A stretch of 64,000 bases of DNA from Atrichornis clamosus. Lineage: Eukaryota > Chordata > Aves > Passeriformes > Menuridae. Positions 40,901 to 53,060 of this stretch are shown one piece after another. A program made the position numbers and the translations under genes. The stretch lies in contig WBMZ01012704.1 in assembly GCA_013400975.1 (NCBI GenBank), forward strand, positions 62,001-126,000, given 5' to 3'. Position 1 is the first letter of the stretch; the number at the start of each line of letters is the position of its first letter. The notes under the pieces were generated by a model. That model was not told where the DNA came from. It worked only from the letters and a program-made list of their open reading frames with translations, and did not search any database.

Positions 40901-43010
40901 TTGTGTACAGCAGCGCTTCAGCTGTATTTCAGAAATTAAGAGTCATCCATCTGAGATTCACTTTAATGACTAATTTCCCTACCATAGAGTTTAAAGTACA
41001 AAGAACAGCCACTGACTGGCAGAGCCAAGCTTTCGGTTGCCATGCAACACCCCTGTCGCAGGTTTCCCTTCATCTTCTAGTGCTTTTACTCCGGCTCTGT
41101 TCTCCATGGATGAAAGTTACGCAATGCTTTCTAGATACTTAACAGCAGATGTATTAAATTTCTAATCTGATATAAACCAGACTGCAATTTTCTACTGAAA
41201 AAGTCACATCAATGAATTTAATAATGTTTTAAATTATAGTCTTTGATAGCAGAGTATCTAGTTTTCAAATTTACATTATGGTGATTTTCTACCATGTGCA
41301 TCAGTGACAACTCCCTTTTGTCTATGTCTTCTTTTAAGTGCCTGTGGGATTTTGACAACATTTTATGGGAAGAAAGGTCTCATCCAAGGCTTTGCAAAGC
41401 CACCTGCCCACACGCTATTTGGTGGCAAACACAGAGCACTTGCTCATGGGGAGGTGGAGATGGACACTGAGGCTCCCGTGATGGCAGCTAGCTGCTAGTC
41501 ATCCCATCCCCTTCATGCTGACCAGACCGGAGACACAGGCTGAAACCTCTCCATCCAACTTTCCGTTGTAATCAGGATCAAGAGGTTTTGCTACCAACTT
41601 CAATCAGATTTGAAGCAAAGAAATAGACATAAATTACTTGATATTTTCCAATGAGGCTCTGAGTCAGAGTTGCCTATGCTGCTGCCTGTTCAGAGAACAT
41701 CTTCCTATTTTGCAAAAGAGTAATTTAGTATTATCAGTGGACTGTAACCAAAATTTAGAGCAATCTAGACATACTAATGGAGCTACACATGCATGCAGGG
41801 CTCCAGAGTAGCTCTGAATTGGCATAGGCAGCCATTTCTAAGCACAACAGGCACTAGCCTTCCAGAAAGCAGTGCTGTCACATACATAAAGATGATTTCC
41901 CTTTCTTTTTCCTACATGGATGAATGAACAGGTTCTCTTGTGGTGTTTCTGAAATCTGTTTAGAAAACATAAGAGCCTAATTCTATAAATTAGCAGAATA
42001 GTTTAAATTTCACATAGACTAAACTTGTTGTAAATTTTGTCTTTTTGCCATGATGATGAATATTTATAACTTTTGTTCTGCTATTTGAGTAATAGAATTA
42101 CTTACTCGTGTTCTTTACAATAAAATACATTTTTGAAAATAGAGTACTCACAGTATCTAAATTATGTTCAAAAATAGCCTAGAAAGATGCTGCCTGTCTA
42201 CTTTTGACCTGAGATTTATAATAAGTATTACTACTGTGTGATGCATTTGTATGGATTCAATGACTCTCTTTCAATACAAACATTAGGTTTTGTAAGGCAT
42301 AAATCTTAATAGGCAAAAGCCTTTTCTAAAGGCAACAGTGCTTAACATAGTTGTCATTTTATAAAGTGAGTTTTGCTTTTTCTCACTGAAAGCTTCATTC
42401 TGCTGCAGAGGAAAGTGCAGATGAGTCAAGAAAACAGGAAAATTTTCATTGCATTCGGAGTCCTTGAGTGAAAGCTAATGTGTTCCCTGGTTCTGAGAAA
42501 CCTCATATAAATCTTCTCCTGTGTAGACTTTCATATGAGTTTTTCTGGTTTTTGACAAGAAGCTTCCCCTCCTTTTCCCTGATGTTTGCTGGCCCAGGCT
42601 GGGTCAGTCCCAAAGGTTTTGATGGGAGCTTCTTGTGCCCACCAGTCTCACATATTTTCCATGCATGTTCCTGTGGAGAAGAAATGCATGGGCATCAGAA
42701 AGGAGCCCTGATCATCCCTGGCATCCCTGAACATCCAGTCCTGATTTCAGACCTGGCCCTTGGTGATTAAAAGCCAAGTAGACTACTTTCAAAGCAATCC
42801 AAATCCTAGCATTTTGTGTCCTTTATTTTTTCCTCACAGCTTTACTGCTAGGCTTTTCCTGTGTGTCCTTTTTGTCGTAGCAAGGCTTCTTAAATGATAG
42901 TGACCTTTATCCAGCATGCAGGAAAGTTTTTCTCTTTGTTGATATGCCATTGATGTCCTGCTGATTGATCACCAACTCCATGAATTTTGTAACCTTTATG
43001 TAAGTGTGGG
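37904..43010. other. No gene recognised; one palindrome-bearing AT-rich block
   Basis: No exon or mobile element is recognised. The 38755-39000 portion is listed separately as a candidate conserved block. A similar AT-rich texture with a CTAATT/AATTAG inverted repeat occurs around 41970-42000. The 133-codon plus frame at 37924-38325 has no recognisable family. Confidence 0.5.
38755..39000. promoter_or_regulatory. AT-rich block with a 9-bp-arm palindrome
   Basis: A perfect inverted repeat TCAGATTTG/CAAATCTGA lies at 38819-38827 and 38830-38838 with a TT spacer. TAATCAAACTAAT, several ATTTAATTAA-like homeodomain cores and an inverted CCAAT box (GATTGGC, near 38935) follow. This dense motif mix resembles vertebrate conserved non-coding elements. 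The function is an inference; only the motifs are seen. Confidence 0.2.
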
Positions 43011-43880
43011 GAATCACAGAATCAATTAATGTCTTGGGTTGGAAGGCACCTTAAAGATCACCCAGTTCCAACTCCCCTGCCATGGGCAGGGACACCATTC
43101 ACTGGACCAGGTTGCTCAAAGCCCTGTCCAACCTTACCTTGAACACTTCCAGGGGTGGGGCATCCACAGCTTCTCTGGGGAACCTGTTCCAGTGCCTCAC
43201 CAGACTCAAAGTATAGAATCTCTTAATATCTAGTTTATACCTACTCTCTTCCAGTTCAAAACCATTCCCTCTTGTTCTGTCACTACATGCCCTTGTAAAA
43301 AGTCTCTCTACAGCCTTCTTTCAGGCCCCTTTTAGTTACTGGAAAGTTCTCTAAGGTCTCCCTGGACCCTTGTCTTCTCCAGGCTGATCAATCCCAACCC
43401 TCTCAGCCTGTCTTCATAGGAGAGGTGTTCCAGCCCTCTGATAGTCTTTCTGACCCTCCTCTGGACTCACTCCAACAGGTCAATATCCTTCTTGTGTTGG
43501 GGACTCCAGAGCTGGACACAGCACGCCAGGCAGGGTGTCATGAGAGAAGAGAAGGGCAGGATCGCATCCTTCAACCTGCTGGCCACACTGCTTTTGATGC
43601 AGACCTGGATATGTTTGGCTTTCTGGGCTGCAAATGCACATTGCCAAGACATGTTGAGCTTCTCATCAACCAAGAGCCCCAACTCCCTTTTTTTATGGCT
43701 GTTCTTTGTCTGTTGTATATCAGGCTGTGTTTGTGCTTGCAGGATCTTGCACTTGGCCTTGTTGAACTTCATGTTCACAGAGATGCACCTCTCAAGGTCC
43801 TGTCAGGGTCCCTCTGGATGGTGCCCCTTCCCTCCAGTGTGTCAACTGCACCACACAGTTGGGTGTTGCTGACAAACTTG
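43011..43880 (-). mobile_element. CR1 fragment with 3' UTR and RT C-terminus
   Basis: About 870 bp of CR1 in minus orientation, the longest CR1 here. The 3' end is at 43011 (GAATCACAGAATCAATT, reverse of the tail), followed by the reverse of the GGTTGGAAGG...ACTCCCCTGCCATGGGCAGGG block and the full UTR. The coding remnant lies beyond. Sequence matching CR1 ends near 43880 (reverse of the AAGTTTGTCAGCAAC segment after the YADD region), so the catalytic core is absent through 5' truncation. Confidence 0.95.
43467..43778 (-). pseudogene. CR1 reverse-transcriptase C-terminal remnant
   Basis: The minus frame carries the C-terminal tail typical of CR1 RT, in order: MKFNKAKCKILQ, ELGLLVDEKLNMSWQCAFAAQKA, SVASRLKDAILPFSSLMTP, and CVQLWSPQHKKDIDLLE. 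In CR1 this region follows the polymerase core (thumb and connection). The frame is open for 103 codons, but it is only a fragment: the polymerase active site is missing upstream, and the usual ERVQRRA continuation is lost downstream to a frame break or stop. It is a fossil, not a working gene. Confidence 0.93.
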
Positions 43881-46800
43881 CATTTGTACAATCAGTGTTC
43901 AGCTGACAGAGTCAGTAAGCCTGAATATAAGATTTTCAGAAACCCTGACTCCAGTTTGGGTTGATAAAACCTAAGAATTAACTGCAGTTGGTAAGTTAGG
44001 CTCATTATTTTGCACAGGAGAGAGTGTAATACATAGGCTTTTCCTAAAGACCATTTAATTTGATAAGGATCATCTATCTGCAGATATTTTTTATTGCTAT
44101 GAATAAAACCATTACCTAAAGTATTTGCTTTTTGCAGTTTCCCAAGCTTAGGATTTACTTTTACAACAGACAGCCTACTAGGTAGTTCCTATGCCTTTCC
44201 TTCTCTCTGAGGGTCGTGCTGGTGGTGTTGATGCAGCACCTCACAAAACAGATTTTCACTGCTGCCATTTCCACCATCTGCACAGCCTGTGGCCTCCCAG
44301 TGGGAAATAGCAGGACACCTCTGTGCAAACCAGGTCTGCATCCCTCCTGCACGAAAAGAACCAGGGCAGATGTTTCCACCACAGCGTTCACCCCTCTCAC
44401 AGAGTGGGTGGATGATCCCCTTCAGGAACAGGGAGGTGATACACACGTTGCACTCGTGTCCTGTTGCAGATGGGCCCTGGGCTTCCTTGTTCAGTGGTAT
44501 AAGCAGAGCCTGAGCATACTGCCAGCTTTGCACAGAGCTGCTGGGTTCAGGAGTACGCAGCTGCCAATGTTTGCTGTTTCCAGGATGCTAATCTTGACTC
44601 AAGAGCTGGCTGCATTCCAGCAATGCACAACATCTTTCCATTCTGTTTAACAGCGGGATGAACCATTTGGCTTTACTGTGTAAAATGTGCTACTGTACAC
44701 AAGCATGCCTGTGTGAGTTGTCCCACACTCCCCATGCCCCCCTCAAAAACGGCAGCAAAATAAAGCACAGAAGGTCGATATGCCAAAAATACGTGCACCA
44801 TTCTGGCAGTCACACTGTGCTTCCCGTTTGCTCGTGACGCAGAAGCTGTATTGCAGCACGCTGCGTGAGGGAGATTTGGGCGTCAGTATCTATGTGCATG
44901 GAAGCATCCACCTGTGTACATGCCCATGTGCTCAAGGACAGAGGATTTTGCTGGGCGCTGTTGCACATAGTCCTGCAACTCCTTCCTCTGTCATACAAAT
45001 AATGCATCCTTTTAAAATCCTGTATTTTAGCCTTCTTTATGCCCCTTCTGTCTATGGGAATCTTGGCAAGAAATAAAAATTTTGCTCTCTACTTAACCTC
45101 TAGCTAAAACTGGGAAACAGTCATTAATATTTATACTCAAAATCCTGGAAAGAAGAATCCCTTATGTGTCATTTAAAATAATTATGTCAATTTAAACAGT
45201 TATAGTAAGAAATCAGTTCACAGATGTCTCTCACAATGGTGAAACAAACATTTAACAGTCGTTAATCTCCTATCAATCAGGTGAGAATTGATTCTGCATG
45301 GACAAGAAAGTCCATATTTGCAGTGAATGAGAAATAGATTATATGAAGGGAATTAAATACGTATCTTGTGAGACACTCTAGTGTACACGATGAAGGACAA
45401 AACAAGAAAGATATGAGGGTATAATGAAGAAAAATATACAATACTAGACAGTACAGAGACACATGCAAAATAAATGTTTCTGTAAATGAAGATGTGTAAA
45501 TTAGGAAACTTTTTCCTTAGTTTGCAGTTACGTGACCAGACACATAGGTAAAAATTATTGAGGATAACTTGTTGGAAGAGTATCAAAAGTATCCCCAAAT
45601 CATAGGAATCTGGACAATGTATTTCCTTCAAATCTCTTTCAAAGCACTTTCAAATTTGTTCCAATTGATAACAAAAGATGAGAAGAAACCAAGATTGAAG
45701 TGGCTAGAATTACAATTCTATTTTTGTAAATATAGCGAAATGAGATTTAATTTTCTACCCTGGGCACCAAATTAACACTTCAGTTAAGCTATGGTAACGG
45801 TGGTAATCCTTTTACACAGATTTTTTAAATTTTTGCAGGTGATGCTTTTATATGGACTACCTTTTAATGATGATACTATAACTGAGACACCATAAATATT
45901 TTAATAATATATTTAATACAGGCAGTAATAAGGAAGAAAAAAAATTTTGCTGTTTACTGGATTGACTTTGCTTTTATTTAAGGATAAACACATCTCTTTT
46001 TCAGCGGCTGCTCTTATTCATTTTCAGCTACAAACATCAAGTTCCAAAATACCCTACCTGTCAGTCAAACAATTAAGTTGCATAAATAACTGTAGCAATG
46101 TATTGTTAAAATTATACAAACATAACTAACTTAGTATAAGGGCAAGATGTTTAGATAGACAGCAGCAACCCAACCCACGTCAGAGACAGAAGAGAAAGTG
46201 GGCATGGGACTGTGGAACTGCAATAAAGGGGATCGATTTGCATATGCAGAGATACGTCCCTTTTTGCAGAGATGTTAATGCCCAACACCCCAGCAATACT
46301 GCACTTCACTGGGGAAAAAATGTCATAAATCCAAAAATATGATTGGGGTTTTTTTCCCTTAGCATGTATTTTCTTCTACAGATAAGACATTAAACTTTGG
46401 ACAGAGTATGGCCTTCTAATATTGGGCTAAATTTTCAAAACCTGCAGTACAGAAGGTCTTGACAGCAGAGAGCTTTTATCTTGCTAAATTCAGTCCCTGA
46501 AGGCCCTGCTTGCCAGAGACACCTATAGCAGGGTTTGCCTGTCGAATTGACCTTATTTCTGTGGGTCCAAATAAGAATTGTGCATTGGTGGATAGACATT
46601 CTCTGTTTATTAATATTATTTTTGAGTAAGAAGTCACAAAAACCATTTATTATGATTGATTTATTACTTAAAATATATCAAAAGCAAAGTCTTGGCTATC
46701 TTATATTTTAGGCTGAAAAAGTCTTTTCCAAAAATAGGATCAGATCCTTGACTGCATTTAATCACAGTGACAGCCCGGCTGTCGTGTTTTGGGTCATAGA

Positions 46801-46973
46801 TACAGTGTTGGGTTTTTTTGACTTGTCTGACAGAACTGAAAAATTAAACTGCTGCCTGAGGTGGTCAAAATGGTGAAGTAGCAAGTGTCTCCGCAGCATC
46901 AGCAAGATCCATTCAAGGTTTGCACTGTGAACTTGATGTGAGAACAGTTCCTCCCACTTCAGGAAAATGTGCA
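43881..46973. other. No gene recognised
   Basis: Segment 44190-44640 is open on both strands (144 codons plus, 114 minus) with no family match. Around 44740-44960 several CpG survive (near 44752, 44777 and 44826-44880), making a weak CpG patch. After 45060 the sequence is strongly AT-rich. An octamer ATTTGCAT lies at about 46227. No element ends were found. Confidence 0.5.
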
Positions 46974-47300
46974 CAGAATCATAGAATTTTTTAGGTCGCA
47001 AAAGGCCTTTAAGGTCATAAACGGTAAACCCAGCACTGGCAAGCCCACTGCTAAACCATGTCCCTAAGTGACACATCTGCACATCATTTAAATACTTATA
47101 GGAATAGGGCCTCAACCACTTCCGTGGGCAGCCTCTTCCAGCGCTTAACCACCCTTTCCACGAAGAAAGTTTTCCTACTATCCAAACTTAACCTCCCCTG
47201 GCACAACTTGAAGCCATTTCTTCTCATCCTATCACTTGTTACTTGTGAGAAGAAGTTGACCCCCACCTCAGCACAATCTCCTGCCTCTAGTTGTAAGAAG
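46974..47300 (-). mobile_element. CR1 3' fragment
   Basis: Minus-strand CR1 3' region. The reversed tail (CAGAATCATAGAA) is at 46974. It is followed by the reverse complement of the UTR block that includes CTAAACCATGTCCCTAAG, CACATCTGCAC, CCTCAACCACTTCC, CCTCCCCTGGCACAACTTG and CTATCACTTGTTACTTG. The match fades near 47300. About 325 bp remain, without RT coding sequence. A 215-codon plus frame (47058-47705) runs antisense through it and out the far side. That frame starts inside the reversed UTR and is not a gene. Confidence 0.9.
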
Positions 47301-50300
47301 CAAACCCTGCAGGAGCAGGTGCTAATGGCTGCTCAGGATGTTCACTCTTTTCTCATAAATGCAGGAAAGCCCTATTGCAGGTACTCCAGCAGGGACAATC
47401 TTTGGAGTAGCAGAGGTACAGGAGCTGAGCTCAGCCCTCCTGACCAATATGGCCATCTAGCAAAAAGTGCTGCTTTAGCACATTCTGATACAGCAACTGA
47501 CAGTGCTTATCAGCACAATGTGGGCTTGACTGTTTTGGCCACAGGAGTAGCCAAGGACTCTAATTTCCTGGATATCAAGGCCAGTTTCAGACAAAGACAA
47601 TTTCAACCCAACCATTCATCCTGGGACAGTAATGTGTTCTCCATAGGGGTTGTATTCATGCTGACCATTCCAGAAACGTACAAAAAGCCAGTGTCTCCTC
47701 AGTAAATAGCACAGTGGGCAGAAACCACATCAGCCTGTTGTTAATGCAGTGTGGTCTAAATGCCAGTAAATTCCTAGATTGTTTTAGAGGTGTCAATCAC
47801 AGAATCACTCTAAGAGTTTTCAATGTGCTCAGCTTTCTGTAACACCACTCACACGAAAAGAAACCCAAACTTGGTCTCCTAAGGAGGTCAGCTGGCCTAG
47901 TGCTCTGCACAGAGATTATTCAGAGGCTTTGACATGCTCCATCACATTTTCTCCACCTTGGCATTCCCCTGGCCAGTGGTGCATTTGGGCTTCCTGGGAT
48001 TTATGAGAATTACATTTGTTCTTGTTTGAAGAGCATTTCACAAAGCTGGGGTGGACATTGGCTGCATGAGAACAGCTGGTTGTATAATTCTGTGTGTTTA
48101 CATCACATCTGCACCAGTGTTTATTGCTCCCTGAATAGAGGGGGTGAGAAGCTGGAGAAGGGAGGTAGAGTTGCTGTAGTTGTAAGGTCACCTGGACTAT
48201 CAAGGACATGATGGGCTTGACCTTTAAAGTGTGGGTGGTGCTATTGTGCTTGGCAAACACTATTAGGACCATAGTAAACCACCCATGAATGGAACATGTT
48301 TCAAGCCCTCTCTGTCCTCTGTGGCCTAGTATATTTAATACTTCAGGTCCCAACTACAGTGGACAAAATTTAGAGAACTGCCATCCCAAACCTGGCACCA
48401 AGAATGCCCCTATCTGCCTATGTTTTTTCAGAGGTGTTTTTCCTGTCTGGCCGAAAGTAATTTTTTTTCACCCCACTTATAGCCTAAAAATAGCAGACTA
48501 AGACATTTAAAATAAGATGCTCTGATTAGCACTCAGTGGTATGGTCTGATGACAAGCAGCCTCAAGGGTTTTTTACAGTGCAATCCAGACTTATCTTTGC
48601 TCCCCAAATATGTATGAAGAATGATAAATTTTCAACAGCTGCAGGTCATGGCCTTACCAGCTTGAAAAGAGGCAACCAACCCAGGGCTGCAGCCTCTTCA
48701 TGGCCTCCAAGGTCAGTCACCCTGAGCAGCTCCTGCACGGTCTTTGCTGGCTTTGAGCTGATGCAATAGCAGGGCTGCAGCTGTGTTCCAAACAGTGCCC
48801 AGCAGTGATTTTTATCTAATTCTCCAGAAGCTTTTGCTGACAACAAATGGGCCAAAATGACCTATTCTGCAAGCACATCATTTTAGAAAAACATGTGGGA
48901 GCAAAGGAAGAGTTGAAGAAACAGATGAGTGTACACCCTTCCAGAACCCTGGTCCTCCTTGTCTACACTGCATCTCTGCTAGTCCAGGTGAATTCAGGAA
49001 TGTATCTCTTAGGCTTCTCAGATGTTTAAGCATGTCTTCCCAGACAAGTAGCTTGATGATAGTGCAAAAACCATTCCTGTTGCCCCACATCTCCCCTTTG
49101 GGAACAGTTACCCTTGGGCTTTCAGCATTTGTCACCAGCTGATGGCACTGGGAAAGATGCAGGCATTCAGTAACAGAATATTGGCAACAGCTCACAGGGG
49201 CACGGGCTGAGGTGTCGGCGTGATGTATTAGCACCAGTAGCTGGGGTGGAGGTCTCACGGGCATTGAAATCCGAACATTAAAGTCATTGCTGACCAATTC
49301 CTGGACATTTTGTCCCCCAAGACAGAGGCATCTGATCTGCTGATGCACAGATACTGAGCTGCCATAGTTTCTGTCCACAGATGAGTTTAGCTACTTTATT
49401 TATTTCTGATCATCCCTCCCAGAGTAGTGGTGCTCCCCTACAGGAATTTTTATTCTTTCTCATAGTTCATAATTTTTAGTTTCTAAGTACAAAAGTTTTC
49501 TTGACAAAATGAAGCAATATTTGGGAGCATCACACAAGACTGTTCATTCTCTGTCTTCCTATACCTAATCTTCTACCAGTTCTTGAGCTATCTAAGTGTA
49601 AATTAGCTTTGGTACCTCTGCACTCTATGATTATACCAACCACGTACCCTGACCAACCAGTTCAGGAGGACTTGATTTGAGTAAGATGCTCAGGACTGAA
49701 TTGATTTTGGGGAATGGTGGTTCTCAGAACAAGCTTCTTCTCCTCCCTCTGCAGTAAAATCAAGTAGCATTTTGCTCCGAAAGGCTGAACAGCCCTCCCA
49801 GATTAGGTGCTGTGGTTCATATACCGAGTAGTTTTCTTGTTCCTATTTAGTCTTATTTTTAATAAATTTCTAAATTCCTCCCAAAATCTGCAGTACTAAT
49901 TAGAGGATAGTTATCCCAGCTGGTAACCTTTTATCTTTGCTGGATACTTCCATTTACCAGCAAGGCAAAAATACAGATTACTGCCGTCACTACCATTACA
50001 GCAATCAAATGTTGCAGGCTGCCAACCACAATTCCTCCCCTGCCCCCGATAAAAATCTTTTCTTTTAATGGAAATAAATCTTTCCAAAGCACATTTTCTT
50101 TCTGTTGTGAATAAGTGGTTTGAAACAGAAGCACACGCAGGCCTATGTGATGTCTTTTTTAACATCAGATTTCTGGGCTCCAAGGAAACCAAGCATGCAC
50201 ATAATATACAGAGTGACAGAGGACAAGGTGGGGTGTTTTTATTGCACTATAGTGACACTCTTTTATCTGTTCTGGGCTGTTGGATACCATTTTGAGATGC

Positions 50301-52877
50301 CTACTGGTGGCAATATCTTCATACTTGTCTAATGTTAGGAAAATCTTTATACTGCTTTCTGAGGTGCCTCACAGGAGGCATCTCCTCCTGTTTGCCACAG
50401 GCCATCAGAGGAGAAGGTTCAGAGGGTAAAAGCGGTGTGCACCTTAGGACTTTAGGAAGAACAGTGAGCATTGCAGTAGCCAGCACCCCTGTCTTCAACA
50501 GAGAAAAATGTGCTGCTTAAACACTCAGAAAAAGGTAAAATTTAAAATCCTCCTTCCAAAATGCTTCCTGGGCAGGACCTGCTGTCATGTTGCAGTCCCA
50601 GGACCACCTGGCAGAGGGATCCCAGGGCCCCGGGCTCACAGTGCAGATGGTCAGGGGGTTCCCTCCTCCCCAGGACCCAGTGGAAGACATCCCTCTGCAG
50701 GGTCACATCAGTTGCATTCAGTTAGTGCACTGTGAGTGCATTTCATTCGAGCAAGAACAATACTCTGGCTGTGTCTGGGCACGGGGTAGTACAGGATTCA
50801 CATCTGAGAAAGCTTTTCTGTTGCTGTTTTGCTGCATTTTCTGACCAGGGTGAAGAACAACTCTGAACTCCTTGAGGATGCTTTTGGAGCCAAAGTTGTT
50901 TTCCCTCTGGTTCCACCCATATGAAAATGGAGGATTTTTTAACCAAGCAACGAGCACAGGCAGGTCAGCCACTCCAAACTCCTCCTGCCAGGAGGCAGCT
51001 GCCCAGGCTCAAACAAAAGCCTCCTTGCAACTAATACTCCCAGTGATAGAGAAGAACAGAATGAGAATGTAAAATAGGGATTTTAAAATGAGGAGCCACA
51101 CTCAAGCTTGGCCCTACAGAACCCCTGCTAAAGGACAGAAATTCGTTAACGTGCACTGCAGATATCTACCCAGAGGTTACCTTTAACCACAAACTTAAAG
51201 GAAAAAGCTGTAGAGAAAATGGAAGGAGGGAAAAAGCAATGTATCTAGAATGTGCAGCATCAGTTATAAATATGCCAGGGTACAGAGAGACAAAAAAGGC
51301 CTGGTTAGCTCTGTCCAATAGAGTGAAAGAAAATAAAAAGGGCATTTACAAATCTCAAGCAAAAATAGATTTTTTATAAAACTAAGGGGATAGACAGCAT
51401 GAGGATTCTGAAATGTAAAATATTAGTTTATACATTGGTTTGCTTTCACCAAAAAAAAGGAGATAGATTTAATGTCTTGGCTTAAATGATTTACAATGAG
51501 TAAATGAATATACAAATCATGCACAATCATTCATTCATTGAAAATAATGAATAAAAAGAATAGTGAAGAGAAGAACAGTTTGATCATAGTTTTCTAGTCT
51601 AATTTCCCATATAACATGGTCTTTTTTTCCAAGCCATTAACTTGTGTATTGAGAAGTCCAACTCCTAGATGTCTCCCAATGTACATCTGGAAAAAGCCTG
51701 TTCCCTTTCTTGGGACCTAGTAGCAGGAAGCAGAATAGGTAAAGATTTGTCTACATTTCCCTGAGAAACTCAGTCCAGAGAGTGCTTGCTTTGTGAATCA
51801 CATTGTTTTCTTGATCCAAATAACTGTTTGTACAACCCCTGTAATTCACTGCTGGTTGGTTCAAAAGCACGATGAGATTCTCCTGGCCAAAAGACTTCCA
51901 GAAGCTCCGCTGAACTCTTCCCCATGTTCAAAGGAGGATGGCAGGAGAATGGCCAGAGAGCATCTCCCTCTACCACACACTCCTATTTCAGAAATAAACA
52001 AACTTGTGTAATCCCAAAGAACAACAAGTTTTCCCAAAGCTCCAGTCCTTTGACAGTAATCAATACCAGCATGAACATGACACTCAGCCACTGCTGGTGT
52101 GTTTTGCTGTGTTTGGCATCTGCATTTCTAACTATCTTTCTCCTTGATTTTAGGTACTTTCACACTAACAGAGTTTTAAAAGACTTCCATTCTGAAAAGA
52201 GGCACATGCAGATTTACTTTCGTAACACCATGAGGTACAAAGGACAAACAGTAATTTATTTAACATGGACAGTAATGCCTGTCTGAGGCTTACTTTTGTG
52301 AACTGCTTATTGTAGGCAAAACCGTTAATTAATTGGGTATTTCAAGGGAATAGGCAGGCCTCCAGGAAGCCCTAATATTTTTCTGACACTAGAAGCCAAC
52401 ATTTGTCATCAGCAACAATCACAAACACAATTTTATAGTGGAGTTTCTTGTGTGCATTAAGTGGATTGTGTTTAATCCCTTGATGACATGCAAAATGACA
52501 TTAGTCACTATCACTTCTATAATGAATCACAAACATATCACTATAGAGTCAGCCTGCATGAGCACCGACTCCAGTGACAAAGAACAATGTGTTCTTTCAA
52601 ATAAAGGGCCAATGACTGCTCTGATGGGTGTGATGGGGAAGATAGAAGAGCTTTGCCCTCCACCTTACTGTCCTGCCTGTAGAAGAGTTTTACCAAGACA
52701 ACTGACATCCCCCAAGATCTTCTGCCCTTAAAATCTACTACAAAAGGTTTCGTTTAAAAGCAGATTTTGCCAGAAACCTGCTACACGTGTCCCTTCACCT
52801 CACAAATGCTCTTCTGGTGACAGGTGGCACATAGGAACAAGAGGTCCAAAGTACTGGCTCAGAAATAATAGTCATTA
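47301..52877. other. No gene recognised
   Basis: Frames of 145 (47916-48353, minus) and 166 codons (48878-49378, minus) have no recognisable domains. A collagen-like Gly-Pro frame at about 50595-50709 is noted among the findings. No retroelement was identified, although AATCACAGAATCAC at about 47798 superficially resembles a CR1 tail. Confidence 0.5.
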
Positions 52878-53060
52878 AATCATAGAATGGATTGCTTTGG
52901 AAGAGACCTTAAAGATCATCTACATTCAGGCCCCCTGCCATGGGCAGGGACACCTTCCACTGGACCACCAGGTTCATAGGCCCAACCAACCTGCCCTTGA
53001 ACACTTCCAGGGATGGGGCATCCACAGCTTCTCTGGACAACTCTTCCCTTCTGTCACCAA
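52878..53060 (-). mobile_element. CR1 3' end fragment
   Basis: Minus-strand CR1 3' end. The reversed tail is AATCATAGAATGG, then GGAAGAGACCTTAAAGATCA, CCCCTGCCATGGGCAGGGAC, CTTGAACACTTCCAGGGATG and GGGGCATCCACAGCTTCTCT, after which similarity fades by about 53060. It is about 180 bp long and non-coding. Block order and wording are close to the start of the copy at 43011, so both belong to the same or a sister CR1 subfamily and lie in the same orientation. Confidence 0.92.

Noticed and set aside
43425..43964. 179-codon plus frame
   Set aside because: Antisense shadow of the minus-strand CR1 RT fragment.
47058..47705. 215-codon plus frame
   Set aside because: It starts inside the reversed 3' UTR of a minus-strand CR1 and runs out into unrelated sequence.
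47798..47815. AATCACAGAATCAC resembling a reversed CR1 tail
   Set aside because: The sequence after it does not match any CR1 3' UTR block; the resemblance is too short.
48878..49378. 166-codon minus frame
   Set aside because: No recognisable family, no flanking splice signals that I trust.
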